64,000 nucleotides of DNA from Guillardia theta CCMP2712 (GCF_000315625.1 NW_005434596.1:244014-308013); one strand, 5' to 3'. Positions 50,001-63,197 are shown, counted from the stretch's first letter. Numbers and translations are program-made. The notes: generated by a model not told the origin, from the letters alone.

Positions 50001-52513
50001 TATCTCGTAGGTGCTTTCAAGACGGAAGAGGTTGAAGTTGCGAAGCAGGTAGTCATGAAACGTCAAGTACTGCAGGTTCAGCTTGGGTAACGCAAGGACC
50101 TGCTCTCCAGTGAAGTTGATAGACGGCACTACGTGCTCATCCCACAACAGGTTTTCAGTTGGATAAAGGGGAAGTGCATTGATAGCATCCAGCTGCGAAA
50201 TCCGACGCTCATGGTATGCAACAGCAATCTCCAACATAGTTCTGTGATCCAACCAAGTCAGCCCGGCCGATTCATCTTCGAACGGTATCAATCTGATCTT
50301 GCGCAACAGCTGTGATAGCTGAGTCTTGTTCAGCCTCGACAAATACACCCTTAGACTGTCCTTGTTTTCAACGGCTCCAATGTTAGCAAGTGCAAATTCC
50401 TTCATAATGTCAGGGAACAAGGAGTAGGCATGCCTTTGCACGAGTTGGATACGACCATAATGCCTCGCAAGCATCTCATCACGGCTCAAGGGCATACCAG
50501 TGTGCTCATTGATTTCAAAGTCCAAATAGAAGCTCAAAAGATCAAGAAGTTGATTGAAGAGTCGGCCATCTGGGCGCTTAGCGAGGTTTGCAAGGCGACA
50601 TCGAATGACGAAATGGTGATCAGAGAGCAGCGCCAAGAAGAATCGGCGGGTTGGCAGTTGAGCAATCAGATCAATCAAGAATTCCAACACCCTTTCCAAG
50701 TATCGCCTCAGTTCGAATTCAAACTTGCCATCTGCCGGGATTGTGGACAGTTGTTGAAAGAAGACCTCGAGTAACTTTGGAAGGAAGTGATCTTTCAACT
50801 TTTCCAAGCCTTCTTTCTGCACTTTCTTTTGTAATGTCCTACAGGATCAAGCGATGTCACTGTAACCTTCAACCAAAGAATATCAAAAGTTACCTCCATT
50901 TCTTCTCAAGGTGAGGAGCTTTTCTAAGTTCTAGCTCCAACCTTGACTTGCTCAAATGTAGCCAAAGAGGCAATGAAACTTGAAGCAAGCATGAGTTCCT
51001 GACCATTGTGTTCTCCAAGCTCTGGAAGCTGTGAATCAGAAATACTACGATGAGGCTCCTTTCTCTATGCGAAAGCTCCTTCTTGCCATGCAGAATGGTC
51101 ACGCTCTTGAAAAATTCTGAGAAAACCTGCTCACGCTCCTGAAACGGCTCCCAAGACATGACCTATGGAGGAGTTAGAAAGCAACTAGAGCTGCAAACGT
51201 AGGCTTCACCTGTTCGCGAAACTTCTCGTTCACCATGCAAACCAAAGAGAGAATGTGAGCGTCTGTAGCTTTCGATGGGTCATAGTTGGGCCATAGGTAC
51301 TTCTCGAGGTATTGGCTGTATTCCAAGATCATCACTTTGTTCAACGCAAAGTTCGATGGCAGAAGTTCTTCTTTGTACAACTTAGTCACGAGTGCTGGAT
51401 CCCAAGGCTTCGTCTTAGACCCTTTCCAATGCTCCTCAGCAATTGCCATCAACTTATCACTTTCCAGCTTTCGCTTCGTCGGAATGGCGTTGCTATCATC
51501 CCTGACTTTCTTCTTCTTCTTTTTATCACAAGCTCCAGAATCTGCCTTCCTCTTTGTTCCCGAGGTCTGCTCAGCCTGTTCCTCCTAAAGCTCTTCGTCA
51601 ACTGCGACGGTTTTCGCAATATTACAAATACCTCAGCTTCCTCCTGCTCATCATCATCTTCTTCTTCCTAAAATCAAAGCATTGAATCAATAAAGGGGAT
51701 CAAAATAGATATCTAGCACCATTTCTTCGTCTTCATCGACATCTTTGGCATCATTGGTTTCGGCACCAGCAGCTTCTAACTGACCCTGTTCTTTTCCACC
51801 ATCATGTGATTCTTTTGTTTCCTTTGGTTTTGCTGGCTCGCTGCTGGCCACTGCAGGTACCTCCTTGCTCTGAGCTGCTTGTGGAACTTTGGTGCCTGCT
51901 GACAAGCGAGTATCAAGGGATCAAGGATCATACATAGTAATCTTCGTATGGATGAGAGGTGCGTGTCCTCGAATGATGAAACAGGAAATCTCACCTGCCG
52001 GGCTTTTCTGAGGAGTGCTAGCAGGTTTCTCGGGAGCAGACGCAGGGCTAGGGGTGGGTTCTTGTTGTTTCTTGGGGGACTCTTGTGGTGCGGCCGTCTT
52101 GCTCTTGGCTGGGGACTTCGCCGCTTCAGGTTTTGACGTCTCAGCCGGAGTAGCAGCAGGCTGCTGTTCCTTGGACACTGCAGGTTCTGGTGCCTGCGCT
52201 GCTGGAGCAGGAGCCTTCTCGGCTGGAGTAGCTTCCTTGGCAGGAGACTGCTCTGGTTGGCTGGTTTCAGACGCCGCCGGAGCGCTCGTCTGCTGGCTCT
52301 GCAGGTGAGTCTTCAGACGATCACTTAAAACAGCCTTGACGCCTGAAGTCGGGAGGTTGCGAGCCTTCAACTCGGCTTTCAGCTGGTCCACCTAGGATGG
52401 GAAGCAATCAGTGACGAACCATGTTGGTAAGGTTATGAGCAGGTGAAGTCAGATGAGAACAAATGAATCACCTTCAACTTATCGACATCAGCGACAGAGA
52501 GGTCCCCTGCCAT
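47058..52513 (-). CDS. AQR: Aquarius/IBP160 intron-binding RNA helicase with N-terminal SAP domain
   Basis: SF1 helicase of the spliceosomal intron-binding complex (family knowledge). Exon 1 (52513-52472) encodes [14 protein letters not shown]. The next exon (from 52391) continues [17 protein letters not shown], a SAP DNA/RNA-binding motif, then a long Ala/Pro/Lys/Gln-rich linker, an acidic exon (KDVDEDEEM), [12 protein letters not shown], and [17 protein letters not shown] leading without a break into the Aquarius N-terminal repeats ([25 protein letters not shown]). The body contains GPPGTGKT (about 49,010), [81 protein letters not shown] and [11 protein letters not shown]-terminal exons end at TAA 47058. 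Checked exon junctions are phase 0. The SAP fusion is unusual. Confidence 0.92.
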
Positions 52514-53458
52514 TTGTGAAGACCTCTCAGCTTTCTCTGCAAAAGTGCACCGACTGTCCGCACTTGCCAGGTCCAAGGCAACCCTGCCCCACACATCATT
52601 ATTAGTCCGGAGTCCATAAATCAGTGAAATAGCTTGTTCAGTTTGACATGGCCTTAGTTTGACATGGCCTCAGTTCAACAACGCACGAGCTCATCAGGAA
52701 GAGAGAGAGGGCATGTGGAAGGATAAAAATCAAACATGGAGTGAGGCTGGGCATGTGTATGGCGGGATCTGGGAGCAGGCCTTCCTCCTGTGGTCCACAG
52801 AGCTGGGAAATAGCATTGCTCCTCATGGATGAAGCGAGCTGGGATGAGGAGGGATAAACATACGATAACACGATTGAGAGAACTAGCTGTTGAGTGCAAG
52901 AAGATGAGAAGTCATGTGTGCAGGTCCCACAAAGTTTCCACCAACCCGGTGAGGAATAATTCGAAACGAAAGCAGGCGCAAAAACTGGAAGAGGAGGAGG
53001 AGCAGGAGAGTACGGAGGAGGCAGGGCAGAGAGAGCATGAGGATCAAGTATATTGAGAGGAGGAGAGGAGGAAGAGCCGATAGCCAGCGACAGACGATGA
53101 GGAGGAGGCACATAAGCCAGAGGATCCTGCCGGCATGCAGGGAGCGGCGGCGCGTGGAAACCCAAGGGGGTGGTTTAATTCGTTCGGTGGGTACTGCTCA
53201 TTGATGTGGGTGGGGGGTGATTCAATAGTGCTGATTACCCCACAAAATATTGGAAATTTTACGGGTACTTAGTCATTCAAGGTGGTAGAGATCCAGAATC
53301 TTCTTAGTTAATCGGGTGGGGTCATGAGATGACCGGTGATGTACGAAGGGCTCTCTCATTCGGAGTAGGGGTACATCCTCCCTGCTTCCGGATTACGAAG
53401 GGGGTGGGTGGTTTGCGGTGATGGGTGCTGATTGGAGGCCCGCCTCAGAGCAAGGACG
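52514..53458. other. Divergent gap between Aquarius and the CBL-like gene
   Basis: A minus-strand ORF of 175 codons at 52638-53165 is Pro/Ser-rich without domain features; I consider it non-coding. A G-rich island lies at 53,160-53,420 with GGGTGGGGTCATGAG, GTGGGTGGGGGGTG and GGAGTAGGGGTAC. It matches the islands in other divergent gaps. Confidence 0.6.
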
Positions 53459-55161
53459 ATGACAGGAGTTGCCATGGCGAAATTTTGTTTCAAGCTCCTC
53501 CTCCTCCTCCTCCTCCTCCTCCTCTCCCTGCCCCCTTCGAACTCCTTCTCCTTCCTGCCTTCTGCTTCTCCACTGATCTCCTTGCCTATCCACTCGCCTC
53601 TGCTCCCATTCTCTTCGTGTCCATGTCCTTGCCCTGGATCCGCCACATTGCTGAAAGCCGTATCCTCCTACTCGAGCCATCGAGGGAAGCGGAACCATAC
53701 CTATGAGGAGACAGGACGAGCTGGAGAAGACTTGAACCATCTCAAATATCTCTCCAAGGTCCAGCTCAGCGGAAGGAGGAGCGAAGAATTTTTTACCGAC
53801 CCTCTCGGAAGGTAGGGTGTTGTTCTCCATGTCTCCTCTCCTCCTCTCCCAGTGCATGGCTGCCGCTCTTGCTCTTGTCAGTCTTTCAGTGAGCGATGCT
53901 GCTACAGGTCAGTGGTCAACACCCCTCTCATCCGAGCGTCAACCGTCACCTTCCCGAGCATGGCCGCGCTCCGAGCTCGCCCGCAAGGGATCCAAACTGT
54001 CTATGGAGGGCTCTTCTACGGGCGATATGGCACGTTGACGCACAGAGCAGCAGAAGAAGCGCATGCAGTGCTGGAAGAAGGTCACAAGTCATGCGCCGTC
54101 AGCTCAGGGAGAGCAGCCATGGTCTGTGTCTTGATGGGGCTGCTGAGGAAAGGAGATGTAGTGCTGTACTCGTCTGATATCACCCCTGCTCTCAAGAGTT
54201 TCTTGTGCGTCGAGATGAAGAGGTTGGGAGTGACGAGCGTCTCGTTCCAAGCTTCCTCCTCCCGAGACGCCCTGCTAAGTCAGCATGGGCCGGACCTCGA
54301 TCGCGCTCGCATGGTGTTGGTTGAGACTTTTTCGCCCTCCTCCCCAGCACTCGCAGACGTCCCCATGCTGGCAGAGCTCTGCCGCCAACGTCAGTCGCTC
54401 CTGGTGGTGGACAACACGTGGGCCTTTGGCTGGGCTCTGCAGCCGCTGAAGGAGGGGGCGGACGTCTCTGTCGCGTCTCTCGGCCCCCTGGCTGGCGATC
54501 AGGAGTGGGACCTTGGGATGGTGACCAGCAGGAGGGAGCTCTGGCCAAGGATAGTGAGCTCTTGCAAGCGCCTCGGCCTCGTTGCCTCCCCTGAGCAGAC
54601 GTACCAGACGCTGCGGGGGCTGCGGACGCTTCCGCTGCGCATGCGGCAGCAGGATCAGACGACGAGAGCAGTGGTGGAGTGGATGATGGGGGTGGAGCAG
54701 GTGAGTCGGGTGTTTCATCCCATGCTGGAGGGAGGAGCGGCAGAGAAGGGATTCACAGGCTTCCCACCGATCCTTAGCTTCTGCCTCTCCAGCGAGAACT
54801 CGGAGGAAGAACAGGTCGAGGCTCTGGTGGAGAGTCTCAAGAGGTTCAGGCTGGGATGGGACGGCAGCGTCGGAGGAGAGCTCTCTTTGGTATGGCCTGT
54901 TGGCCTCGTGTCGGACTGGAGGAGGGAGCAGAACTTCAGGAGGCCGGATGAGTCCGGTGATGGTACGTGGGATGTGGTGGGCAGCAGCTGAAGCCTAGAA
55001 CAGGTGAACGGGGAAGGATTCTCTTGTACATCGGGCTGGAGGAAGCAGGCGATCTGATAGGTGAGCATCTGACTTGAGTTGCTGGGAGTGCTGACGGGAC
55101 AGCAGAGGATTTGAGGAGAGCCTTTGAATGTTTGCAAGAGATACAGGATGGTAGGACATGA
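53459..55161 (+). CDS. Cystathionine beta-lyase-like PLP-fold protein, plastid-targeted, lacking catalytic Lys
   Basis: Exons 53459-53811, 53908-54962, 55004-55060 and 55103-55161, all GT-AG and in phase (one intron is only 41 nt). A signal peptide (MAKFCF plus a Leu run; ATG 53459 or 53474) is followed by SNSFSFLPSASPL, fitting an ER signal plus transit peptide with Phe at the cleavage site. The mature part follows the MetC/CBL family: VNTPLIRASTVTFPS, YGRYGTLTHRAAEEA, SSGRAAM, VDNTWAFGW (Asp for the pyridine nitrogen), RGLRTLPLRMRQQ, and a last part GRILLYIGLEEAGDLI. Where active enzymes have the Schiff-base Lys (ATKYLVGHSD), this gene reads SVASLGPLAGDQEWDLG with no Lys in the vicinity. 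Sequence around it is in frame, so it is probably a catalytically dead or repurposed paralogue. Confidence 0.85.
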
Positions 55162-55303
55162 CGTGACGGGGGACGAACTAGGACCTTTGCCAGAAGGCGA
55201 GCTGACAAGCATCTGTAAACTAGTTGTACAATAACAACATCTGCTGTGGTACCATGTGTTTTAAAGTCATGAGCGCGATGAGAAAAGGTCTCATCGTTGT
55301 GTT

Positions 55304-56430
55304 TCAAGACGACGGTCTGCCTTGCCCTCGGCTCATGGCTGGCCCGCGCACGATTGCTGGTTCTAGCCGTCCCACCAGCGCTCTGGCTCGTAGGTTCCCA
55401 GCCTCCGCAGCTCTTGTCAACCAGGTCTCGTACCTGACAAGCAGCAGGTCACGTGTCAGTCACGAGAGATTGCATCACGCACTTGGCCGCGTCTTCTTTC
55501 ACTCCCCTCCCCGAGCTGTAACATAGCGCCACGTTCATCATCCCGTCCGCGTCGCCCTGCTCCGCTGCTCGTTCGAACCACAGGAACGCCTCCTCGTCGC
55601 TCCTGGGGACCCCGATGCCGTACTGGTACGCGATCCCCAGGTTCACATTGGCCTTGACGTCAGCATCAGCTGCGATCATGTTGAGCTCGACGGCCTTGGT
55701 CAGGTTCTTCTCCACCCCCACGCCATCCTGGTAGCAGCGAGCGAGCTGAGCGATGGCCCTCACGTTGACATCGGCTGCTTCCTCGTACAGCCTGAACGCT
55801 TCTGCTTCCGACCGCATGACCCCCTTTCCGAACTCATAGCAAGATCCCAGCGCGATGAGCGCGCTCGACCACCCCCCGTCCGCACTCCTCTCGTAGCACT
55901 CAAACGCTTTCTCCCCGTCGCACTCGGTCCCCCTTCCCAGCTCGTAGCACATCCCTAGGAGGAACCAGCCTTCTACTGACCCTCCCTGTGCAGCAGCTGT
56001 CAACCACCGAACCGCCTCTTCCTCCCGCTGCTCCACCCCATCGCCGTGCAGAAAGCTTCTCCCCAGCTCTAGCAGAGCTCCTACGTCTCCCTGATCAGCT
56101 GCCTGCCGCAGGAGGGCCTCGACACTGGAGCAAGGGTCCTTGGTGAAGGAAGCAGCGAGGGAGGGCGAGAGCTTCAATCGCTTCAGCACCAGCGCCATCT
56201 CCACCTTCGCTCCTGCATGCTCCTTGGCACTGGCCCTCTCAAACCAGGACAACGCACTGAGCTTCCTCCACCTCCCGTGTACCCACGATGGGAACGCGAG
56301 ACGTTCAGCAGCCTTGAGCTTGCTTGTCTTGTCCTTAGCGCCGAGTGAACCCGGGGGGCAGGCGAGGAGGCTCTCGGAGGAGCTCTCTAGGAAAGACTTA
56401 ACGCTGCTGCCGCAGAGGGTCACCATAAGG

Positions 56431-56465
<35 letters not shown>

Positions 56466-59400
56466 GTGGAGGAGGCAACAGGGCCCTCACCTGACGACGT
56501 TGGTCCTGTGCATCTTGTGATTGAAGGCACGGGAGTACTTGACAAAGTCCGCGAGGAGCTCCTGGGTGAGGTCATGCTCGGTCCTCGGCACCCAGGAGGG
56601 AGGGAGGGGGTCTCGTCCTTCGAAGTACTTCCCCAGCAGGTATTGAGCTGCTACCATTGAATCGTGCTTTGCGGCTTCCAGGTACAGCTCAGCTGCTGCG
56701 ACACTGTACTCCAACCTGGTTGCCGCGGCATCCTCCAGCTGTTCTCTCAGCTCGAAGACTCGCTCAGAGTACTTCTGTCGGAACGACGACATGCGTCTCC
56801 TCGCTTCCTTCCTGCCCTTGCTGGAGTGCGAGAGCTTCACTTCGGACTTGCCGAGGGCTTCAGTCTCCTGGTGCAGTCGCTCCTGAGCAACCAGCAAGCT
56901 CCTCTCTGCGCTCTCCTCACTTCGCTTCAGCCTGTCCATGGATTGTTTGATGTTGCTCGCCATCTCCATCTTCTTCTTCGCACTCTCAGCCTGCATCCTG
57001 GCCTTGAGCTCGTCAGCCTCTGCTCGCAGCCGATCCATGCTCGCGACCGCGTTGTCGATCTTCCACCTGCCAGCGTCACAGCAGCGTCAGCGTCAGGCCC
57101 CACACGACCGAGTCATACTTCTGGAACTTGAGGGCCTTTCGCGCCGCGTGCACCTCTTGTTTGAGTTTGACCACCCGTGACCTTGACATCCGCATTGACC
57201 GACTCATCTCGATCGGGGAAGTTGCCTTCTGCATCACTCCGGTACGCACATACCTTAGGAGCTGCGAGGTCTCGAGCTCCTCCTTCAGCTGGAAGCTCGT
57301 CTCATCATGCTCCTCTTGGATGTCTTCCTCGCTCTCTTGAGAGCTCATGATAGACTCCATGCTCTCTGTCTCATACACGTTTGCAAACATGTTTCGCACC
57401 CCCACCCCCACTTTCCGCAGCACAGCAGTGAGATATACCAAGAACAACTCGTAAGACATCGCCTTCATCTCCATCTCTCCACGAACTCGCTGAATCTTCT
57501 TCACCAGCGCTGCGGCGCTCTCTTTTGATATCAGGCTAGGGATGATTGCTGCATATTCCTGCAGCACTTTGTAGAAGAGACTGGAAAGAGCGAGGAGTGA
57601 GCGAGAGCCGGCAGGATCTTGACTCACCTGAAGTTCATACTCATTAACGACTTGCCTCCATAGCCCAGCTCGATCTTTTCCAGCTTGACAATCTTCTCGA
57701 AGAGAGTGCGGTCCTTGCACAGTGAGCGAATCCTCCTGCTTCTCAGCTCCTCCAGCTTGTCCTCGTCTGTTGTAGCAACCTTCATGTAGTAGTTGGCCAG
57801 CTCCTGAAGGCACGAGGGTCATTCGATCGCAACTACACCTCCTTGAGATAATACCAACTGAGCCTCTGGTAGCCCCTGGGCCGCAGCTCGCTTCCAATAG
57901 GCAGCAGCTTTCTCTGCGTCCAGGGCAACTCCCTCTCCTCTCGCACACAGGACCCCGAGGTTGTACTCGGCGACAGCATACCCTTGTTCCGCGCTTCTCT
58001 CCAGCATCTCGACCGCAAGCGCCATGTTCTTCTTCACGTTCATTCCGCTCAGCAGGGCGATGGCGTACGACAGCTGCGCCTGTCTGTGCCCGTTCTCAGC
58101 TGCTGCCTTGAACCATCGGATCGACTCCTCGGGGTCGTAGAACCTGGAGGAGCGCTGCGAGTGAATGGCTCCGAGCCGGAACTGAGCGATGGCGCTGCCC
58201 CTTTCAGCCGCAAACGACAAGTAGGAGAAGGCTTCCTGCATGTCCCCCTCGACGCCTCTTCCTTCCAGGAAACAGATCCCCAGGCTCACATGCGCTTCCA
58301 GGCTCCCGTCCCTGATCGCCTCCAGGAAGTAACTCACCGCTAGCGCCTCGTCCCTGCCCACGACCTCCCCCTCTGATAGAGCAGCCCCAGGAAGTGCTTG
58401 GCCTTGGCGCTCCCCCGCGCAGCAGCTTCTTGGCACCACCTGAGCGACAGGTGCGAGAGCTTAGGCAGGTACCTGCCTTGGACGTACCACATGCCCAGGT
58501 TGAGCTGAGCCTCCAACAAGCGCATGTCTTGGGCGGCAACATGAGTGATGGGGGCTGGAATGTTCCTGAAGTCGTCAGCCAATGAAGGCGTGAGGTGAAA
58601 CTGATCTTTGAGGTAGTTGCTGTGCAAGCATCATCATCGTAGAATCGAGGTGCAGTGAGTTTTTGTCTCACCTTGGGAACTTGTCCATGTTCTCGTCAAG
58701 GAGCTGCGACAGGGCCAACCAGGCTTGTTTGTATCCCAACGACTTTGCCACGGGGCTGAAGTAGAAGGGGAGAGGACCGCATTCCATCACAACAACAACA
58801 ACATCCTTCCTGTCCAGGAGCTGCGGATGTTTCAAGTTGATGCCACCGCAGGTGCGATAGATCCGAATCGCCTCATGTCGATTCTGAGCGAAGTTGACCC
58901 CGTGCCACAGGGCGTCTGCCACTTGCAACGAGGCCACCTCAGACTGCTCGTGCATGCTCTTCTCTAGCTCCTGCACGCTCTCTCCAACAGCCTTGAGGAA
59001 GTCCTCACAGCACATACGCAGGCAGATGGAGAGATGGTTGGGACCTGGAGGGAGGTCCAGAGGGCACGTTGCATCTTCGTCGAAAGAAACAATGATCGAA
59101 GATCGCGCAGGCATGTTGTGCACAAACACTCTCCCACCGTAGAGCAACTTCGCCGATTTATCCCCAGCTTGATCTCTCGATGAGTACAAATAAGGTTCCA
59201 CGTAGAAGGAGCCGCTGTCGAATCTCGACTCATTGGTGACCTTGCACTTCAAGAATGGCCCAACAGGATGCAGCACATGCAACAGCCTCGGCGAGCAGTG
59301 GAGCTCGACATCTGTCACCCGCATGATCGCTCGCTCGGAGGGCTGGGCCACCAGAACCGCATGCATCGCCTTCTCCTTGGGTGTTCCTCTCCTCCCGACA

Positions 59401-60931
59401 TCGACCTCAGGCGCTTGCAAGGATGTGACGGATCCTCCTCCTACAGTGCGCAAGGCGTCATAAGGATCCCTGGATATGCTCAAGTGCTGACTCTGAACCT
59501 GCCGCTGAGACCCTCTGCTCATCATGACCCCCCTGGATCCCAGTCCTTCTCTCGTCTTGCTCCTGTGGGTCGACAGGTTGTCTCTGGCCTCGACGCTTTC
59601 AAGCAGACGAGACGCAACAACCGACACTTCATCTGGAAGAGTCCTTGGCTTCCGGCATTGCTTGCATACAATGTCGCCCTTGGAAACGTTTCTCGAGTAC
59701 TTGTTCTCGTTCCAGCAGCCGCAGTTGGGGCAGAGATACTGAGTGAAGACTGTCGAGCCCTCGGCACTACTGTCATGCCCCCTAGCAGCCAGCAGGTAGT
59801 ACTTGAGAGCGTCATTGGCATCCTTTTTCATCCCGATTCCCATGTGGTTCAATCGTCCCAGCTCATAGGCAGATTCGTATATCCCGTTCAAAGCCGCTCG
59901 TTGGTGCCAGGACGCGGCTTCTGAGTAGTTTGGAAACTTCATCTTGGAATGTGAGGGGACCAGCCATGATACAACAGAAGGCATGTGATGAAAGACTTTG
60001 GCTTGCTTTGTTCTCATCGCAGTCGATTGACTGCATGCCCACGTTATGACCGAAGGCAATAAATGCCAACGTAATCTCCTATCAACCTCGACAGGGTCAA
60101 CAGGCTTGATTCCTTGCGAGTACATCACAGCAACTTTATGCTGCGACAAGGCATGTTCTTGTCTGGCTGCTTTCAGGTACCATCCCATGGCTTTTGCCAT
60201 CAGCAGACCCCCCTCGCCGACATCCTCCGCTGCCTCACCTGCTTCATCTCTGGCATCTTGTGCCTTGACGTGCGCTGCTGACTCGGTTTCAAACCTCCAT
60301 CCCAGACGAAACTGAGCCTCTCTGTGGCCCAACAGTGCTGCCTGTATCATCCACTTCCATGCTGATTCGGTTTCCCTACGAGACTTGTACCTAGTCAGAG
60401 CAAGTACCTGACGGGCAACAGTCAGCGCGCGCAAGACATGCTGCAACGCTACCCCTAGCTGGTAAGATGCTTCAGCATGGCCTGAAGAGATGGTTGAGAC
60501 TTATCCTTCAGCAGTTGTAGCATCACCTTCGTTCGCAGCTTTCTTGAGCCATGCAGCAGCCTTCTTTGCGTCTTGCTGGGGCGACCCCTGTCCTCTGAGC
60601 CACATGTTGCCGAGCTCGAAGCACGACTCTCTCTGCGCATGATAGCAGGGTGAGGGAACGTCAGAAACCGACGGGCAGCATACATGTCCTGAAGAAGCAG
60701 ACTTTGAGAACCAGAGAAAGGCGGACTTGAGGTTCTTTTCTTGACCAAGGCCATGGAGGTAGCACTTGGCCAGCACCTGACACTGCAAGTCAAGGCTGGC
60801 GAAGGACAGGAAGCAGCAAAGGTAGGTTTTCTTCCTACGTATTGGGCCTCAACGTCCCCTTTCTTGGCTTGAAACCAGGCGCTGCTGGGATTGATTGTCA
60901 TCCATGCTTGCTCTGCTTTCTCTGACGACAT
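55304..60931 (-). CDS. Large Sel1-like repeat protein with coiled coil and zinc ribbon
   Basis: Starts at ATG 60931 (MSSEKAEQAWMTIN) and ends at TGA 55304. Dozens of Sel1-like repeats occur across many exons, for example AKCYLHGLGQEKNLKSAFLW, LGWRFETESA, YELGRLNHMGIGMKKDANDA, LGICFLEGRGVEGDMQEAF, LGMCYELGRGTECDGEKAFE and LGIAYQYGIGVPRSDEEAFL. Between them are a CPNCGCWNENK...CKQCRKP zinc-ribbon-like pair (about 59,650-59,740) and a basic coiled coil (about 56,800-57,030). The last junction (donor GTGCGT to exon WLTRAAEAGNLRARALVG) is in phase. Sel1 repeats act as protein scaffolds, often in signalling or ER quality control; no signal peptide is apparent. I read it as one gene but a split into two cannot be excluded. 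A (CAG)n lies in an intron at 56,430-56,463. Confidence 0.75.
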
Positions 60932-63197
60932 GACTCCAACCTTCTCTGGCAGGAGACGGACGAATCGGCAACGTGCTAGAGCTGGATCACCCCATCTCTC
61001 CTCAGTCTGCCTTGGATCAGGCCGTGTCGCCTCCTGGAGGCTGGGATGATCAGGTAGCTAACGTAGTCTAACTGGTTCGAGTCCTCAAGCCTCTCATGAT
61101 GTCAACGTCGTCGAGCTCTCATGTCCAGTGCTTCACAGCTCTCGTCATCGACCACGGCTGAGAGCAAACAGTTGTGTCATGCATGTGACCAGCATGCTGG
61201 TGTGGTGGACTCAACTGCCCGGCGTTGAAACAACCCGCTTTTCAACCCGCTCGGCTGCCCCCCCCCCCCACTGGCTCGGAATCACTTTAGGGCCGGGGAT
61301 GAGGGGTGAATTCAACCGGATGATGGTGAAACGAACAGCAGGCATGGAGGAGGTCAGGGAGGGAGGATAACGCTTGTTGCTGCAAGGCTTACGAGCTTCG
61401 CGTACCCTGTGCTCGTCAACCTCATTCCAGATTCCTCTGATGAGGTACAAAGAGACGAATGCCAGCATCGAGACATTCAGAAGCGATCAAGCACGCTCAT
61501 GCCCCTGCATAGCATCTGGGTACTGTGATCTTTCATTCAACCCTTTATTCGTAGCCAGCAAGTCAGTCTGCTGTATGTACTTCTTTGAGATTCAATGGCT
61601 CGTCCTATACGTGTACTGGGGTCACTACTCGTTGCAAGGAAATCAATCAGTTTAGCAAAGTGTAGATCGATCACTCATCGGATTACGTGCTTATGCTTGC
61701 GAGCGTTTCAAGAGATATCTTATTATCAGTCGCAGCTTCTCAAGTTGGCCTATGCAAGTTTGCTTTTCCTTGTAAAAAGCATCTCTGCGTCTCTACTCGG
61801 CTCGCTAAGTCATTATTTTTCTTGCACAATGCCCTATCGGCCATGTTTCGCAGCCTAGCAATCGAATTTCAACCATGGCAAACCATTCCCACGAGTTTCC
61901 TATAAGACACTTTCTCCTATTTATTTTGCATTTCGTTCAATGGTTGCCTTGTACTCCAAACTTGTTTCGTCCAGGCCTTAATTTTCTCCCCGTAGCTGCT
62001 ACGCCTGAATTATGATACTTCTCGGCGCGATCACTCACTTCTTGAGTTCTCATCGTTGTGTCCATCATCCCGTTCACCGTCTACCTTCCCATCTCATGCT
62101 GCTGCATGCCGCTTCATCGCATGCATCTACCATGCTGGTCCTTGATACATAGCCTCATTGATCGGAGATCGCGAGGGTTCCGGGACATACGACCCTCCAG
62201 TGGACGTAGACTCAATCTGTACGATCTTTACTTCATACAGATAAAACAAGTGAAACATTTTGTACCAAACAAAGAAATTTTAATAACTCTAAAACTTCAG
62301 CAAAACTTTTTTGTCCGTACATATAAGTATAATAGCGCAAGAACATCAGTACAACTCTACTACCGCTAAGGTCACCATTTCAGAGCTTTTCTCCTCCACC
62401 CCTACTTCTTGCTGCACCCCTATGACCCTCTTATACTACCCCCCACCAAATGGTTTTGACCGTAGATTTAGCCCAGGCTCACCAAATCGATTCCCTGCAT
62501 TATTCCTCCCCTATGAAATTTCGAGTTTGACTACCCCTGCTACCCCAAGGTCAATTCTCTCTACTGCGCCTGACAACTTCTATTCATCACCCCACCTCTT
62601 TGAAATTTCAATGACCCCCCCTCACTACGATGACCCCCCTGTTCGTATAAAAACAACCTCTAGAGAACACCTCCACTGTTGCTTATGGCAGTAACCCCAC
62701 CCCCAATTCTAAAGTAGTTGACACCCCACCCTCAAAATGATAAGTCATTTTTGTGAACATGCGAAAAAAAAAACATAATTCCTTGTACCCCTACCCCCTC
62801 GGAAGAAGCATTACTCCCCGACAATTCCATTCGGCCCCCACACCCTCTAAAATTTTGTACCCTACCCTGCCTTCAGATGTCCTCAGAACACCACCCCCAT
62901 CCCTTGGACCCCCCTTGTTGTCTGCTGATACCCCCTGAAGCCCTGCTCCCACCCCCAATATCCGCACCATTGGTGTCATCAATACCAGTACTTTTGCCTA
63001 CCGGGGGTGTGTACTACCCTTTCTCCCCCAGGATAACCCCATATTTCCCCTTCTACCACCCCCTGTTGCTACTGCACCCCAGACCCTCAAAGCGCCATGG
63101 CTGCGCTAAGTTGAGGAAGGAGGAATCTTGGGTGCTCGTTCCTTGCGCTTCCTCCTCATCCCCGTCCCCCTTGCTTTCTACGTTCTAATCAAACTTC
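60932..63197. other. Divergent gap with large C-rich island; no gene seen
   Basis: 2.27 kb without a supported gene. 60,940-62,380 is of mixed composition with only short chance ORFs. From 62,385 to 63,090 the plus strand is studded with CCCCTAC, ACCCCCC and CACCCCT words (more than 20 C4-C6 runs, often spaced 20-35 bp), the largest of the C-rich islands in the window. Confidence 0.6.

Noticed and set aside
52638-53165. 175-codon minus-strand ORF upstream of Aquarius
   Set aside because: Pro/Ser-rich without domain, signal or splice context; lies in a promoter-like divergent gap.
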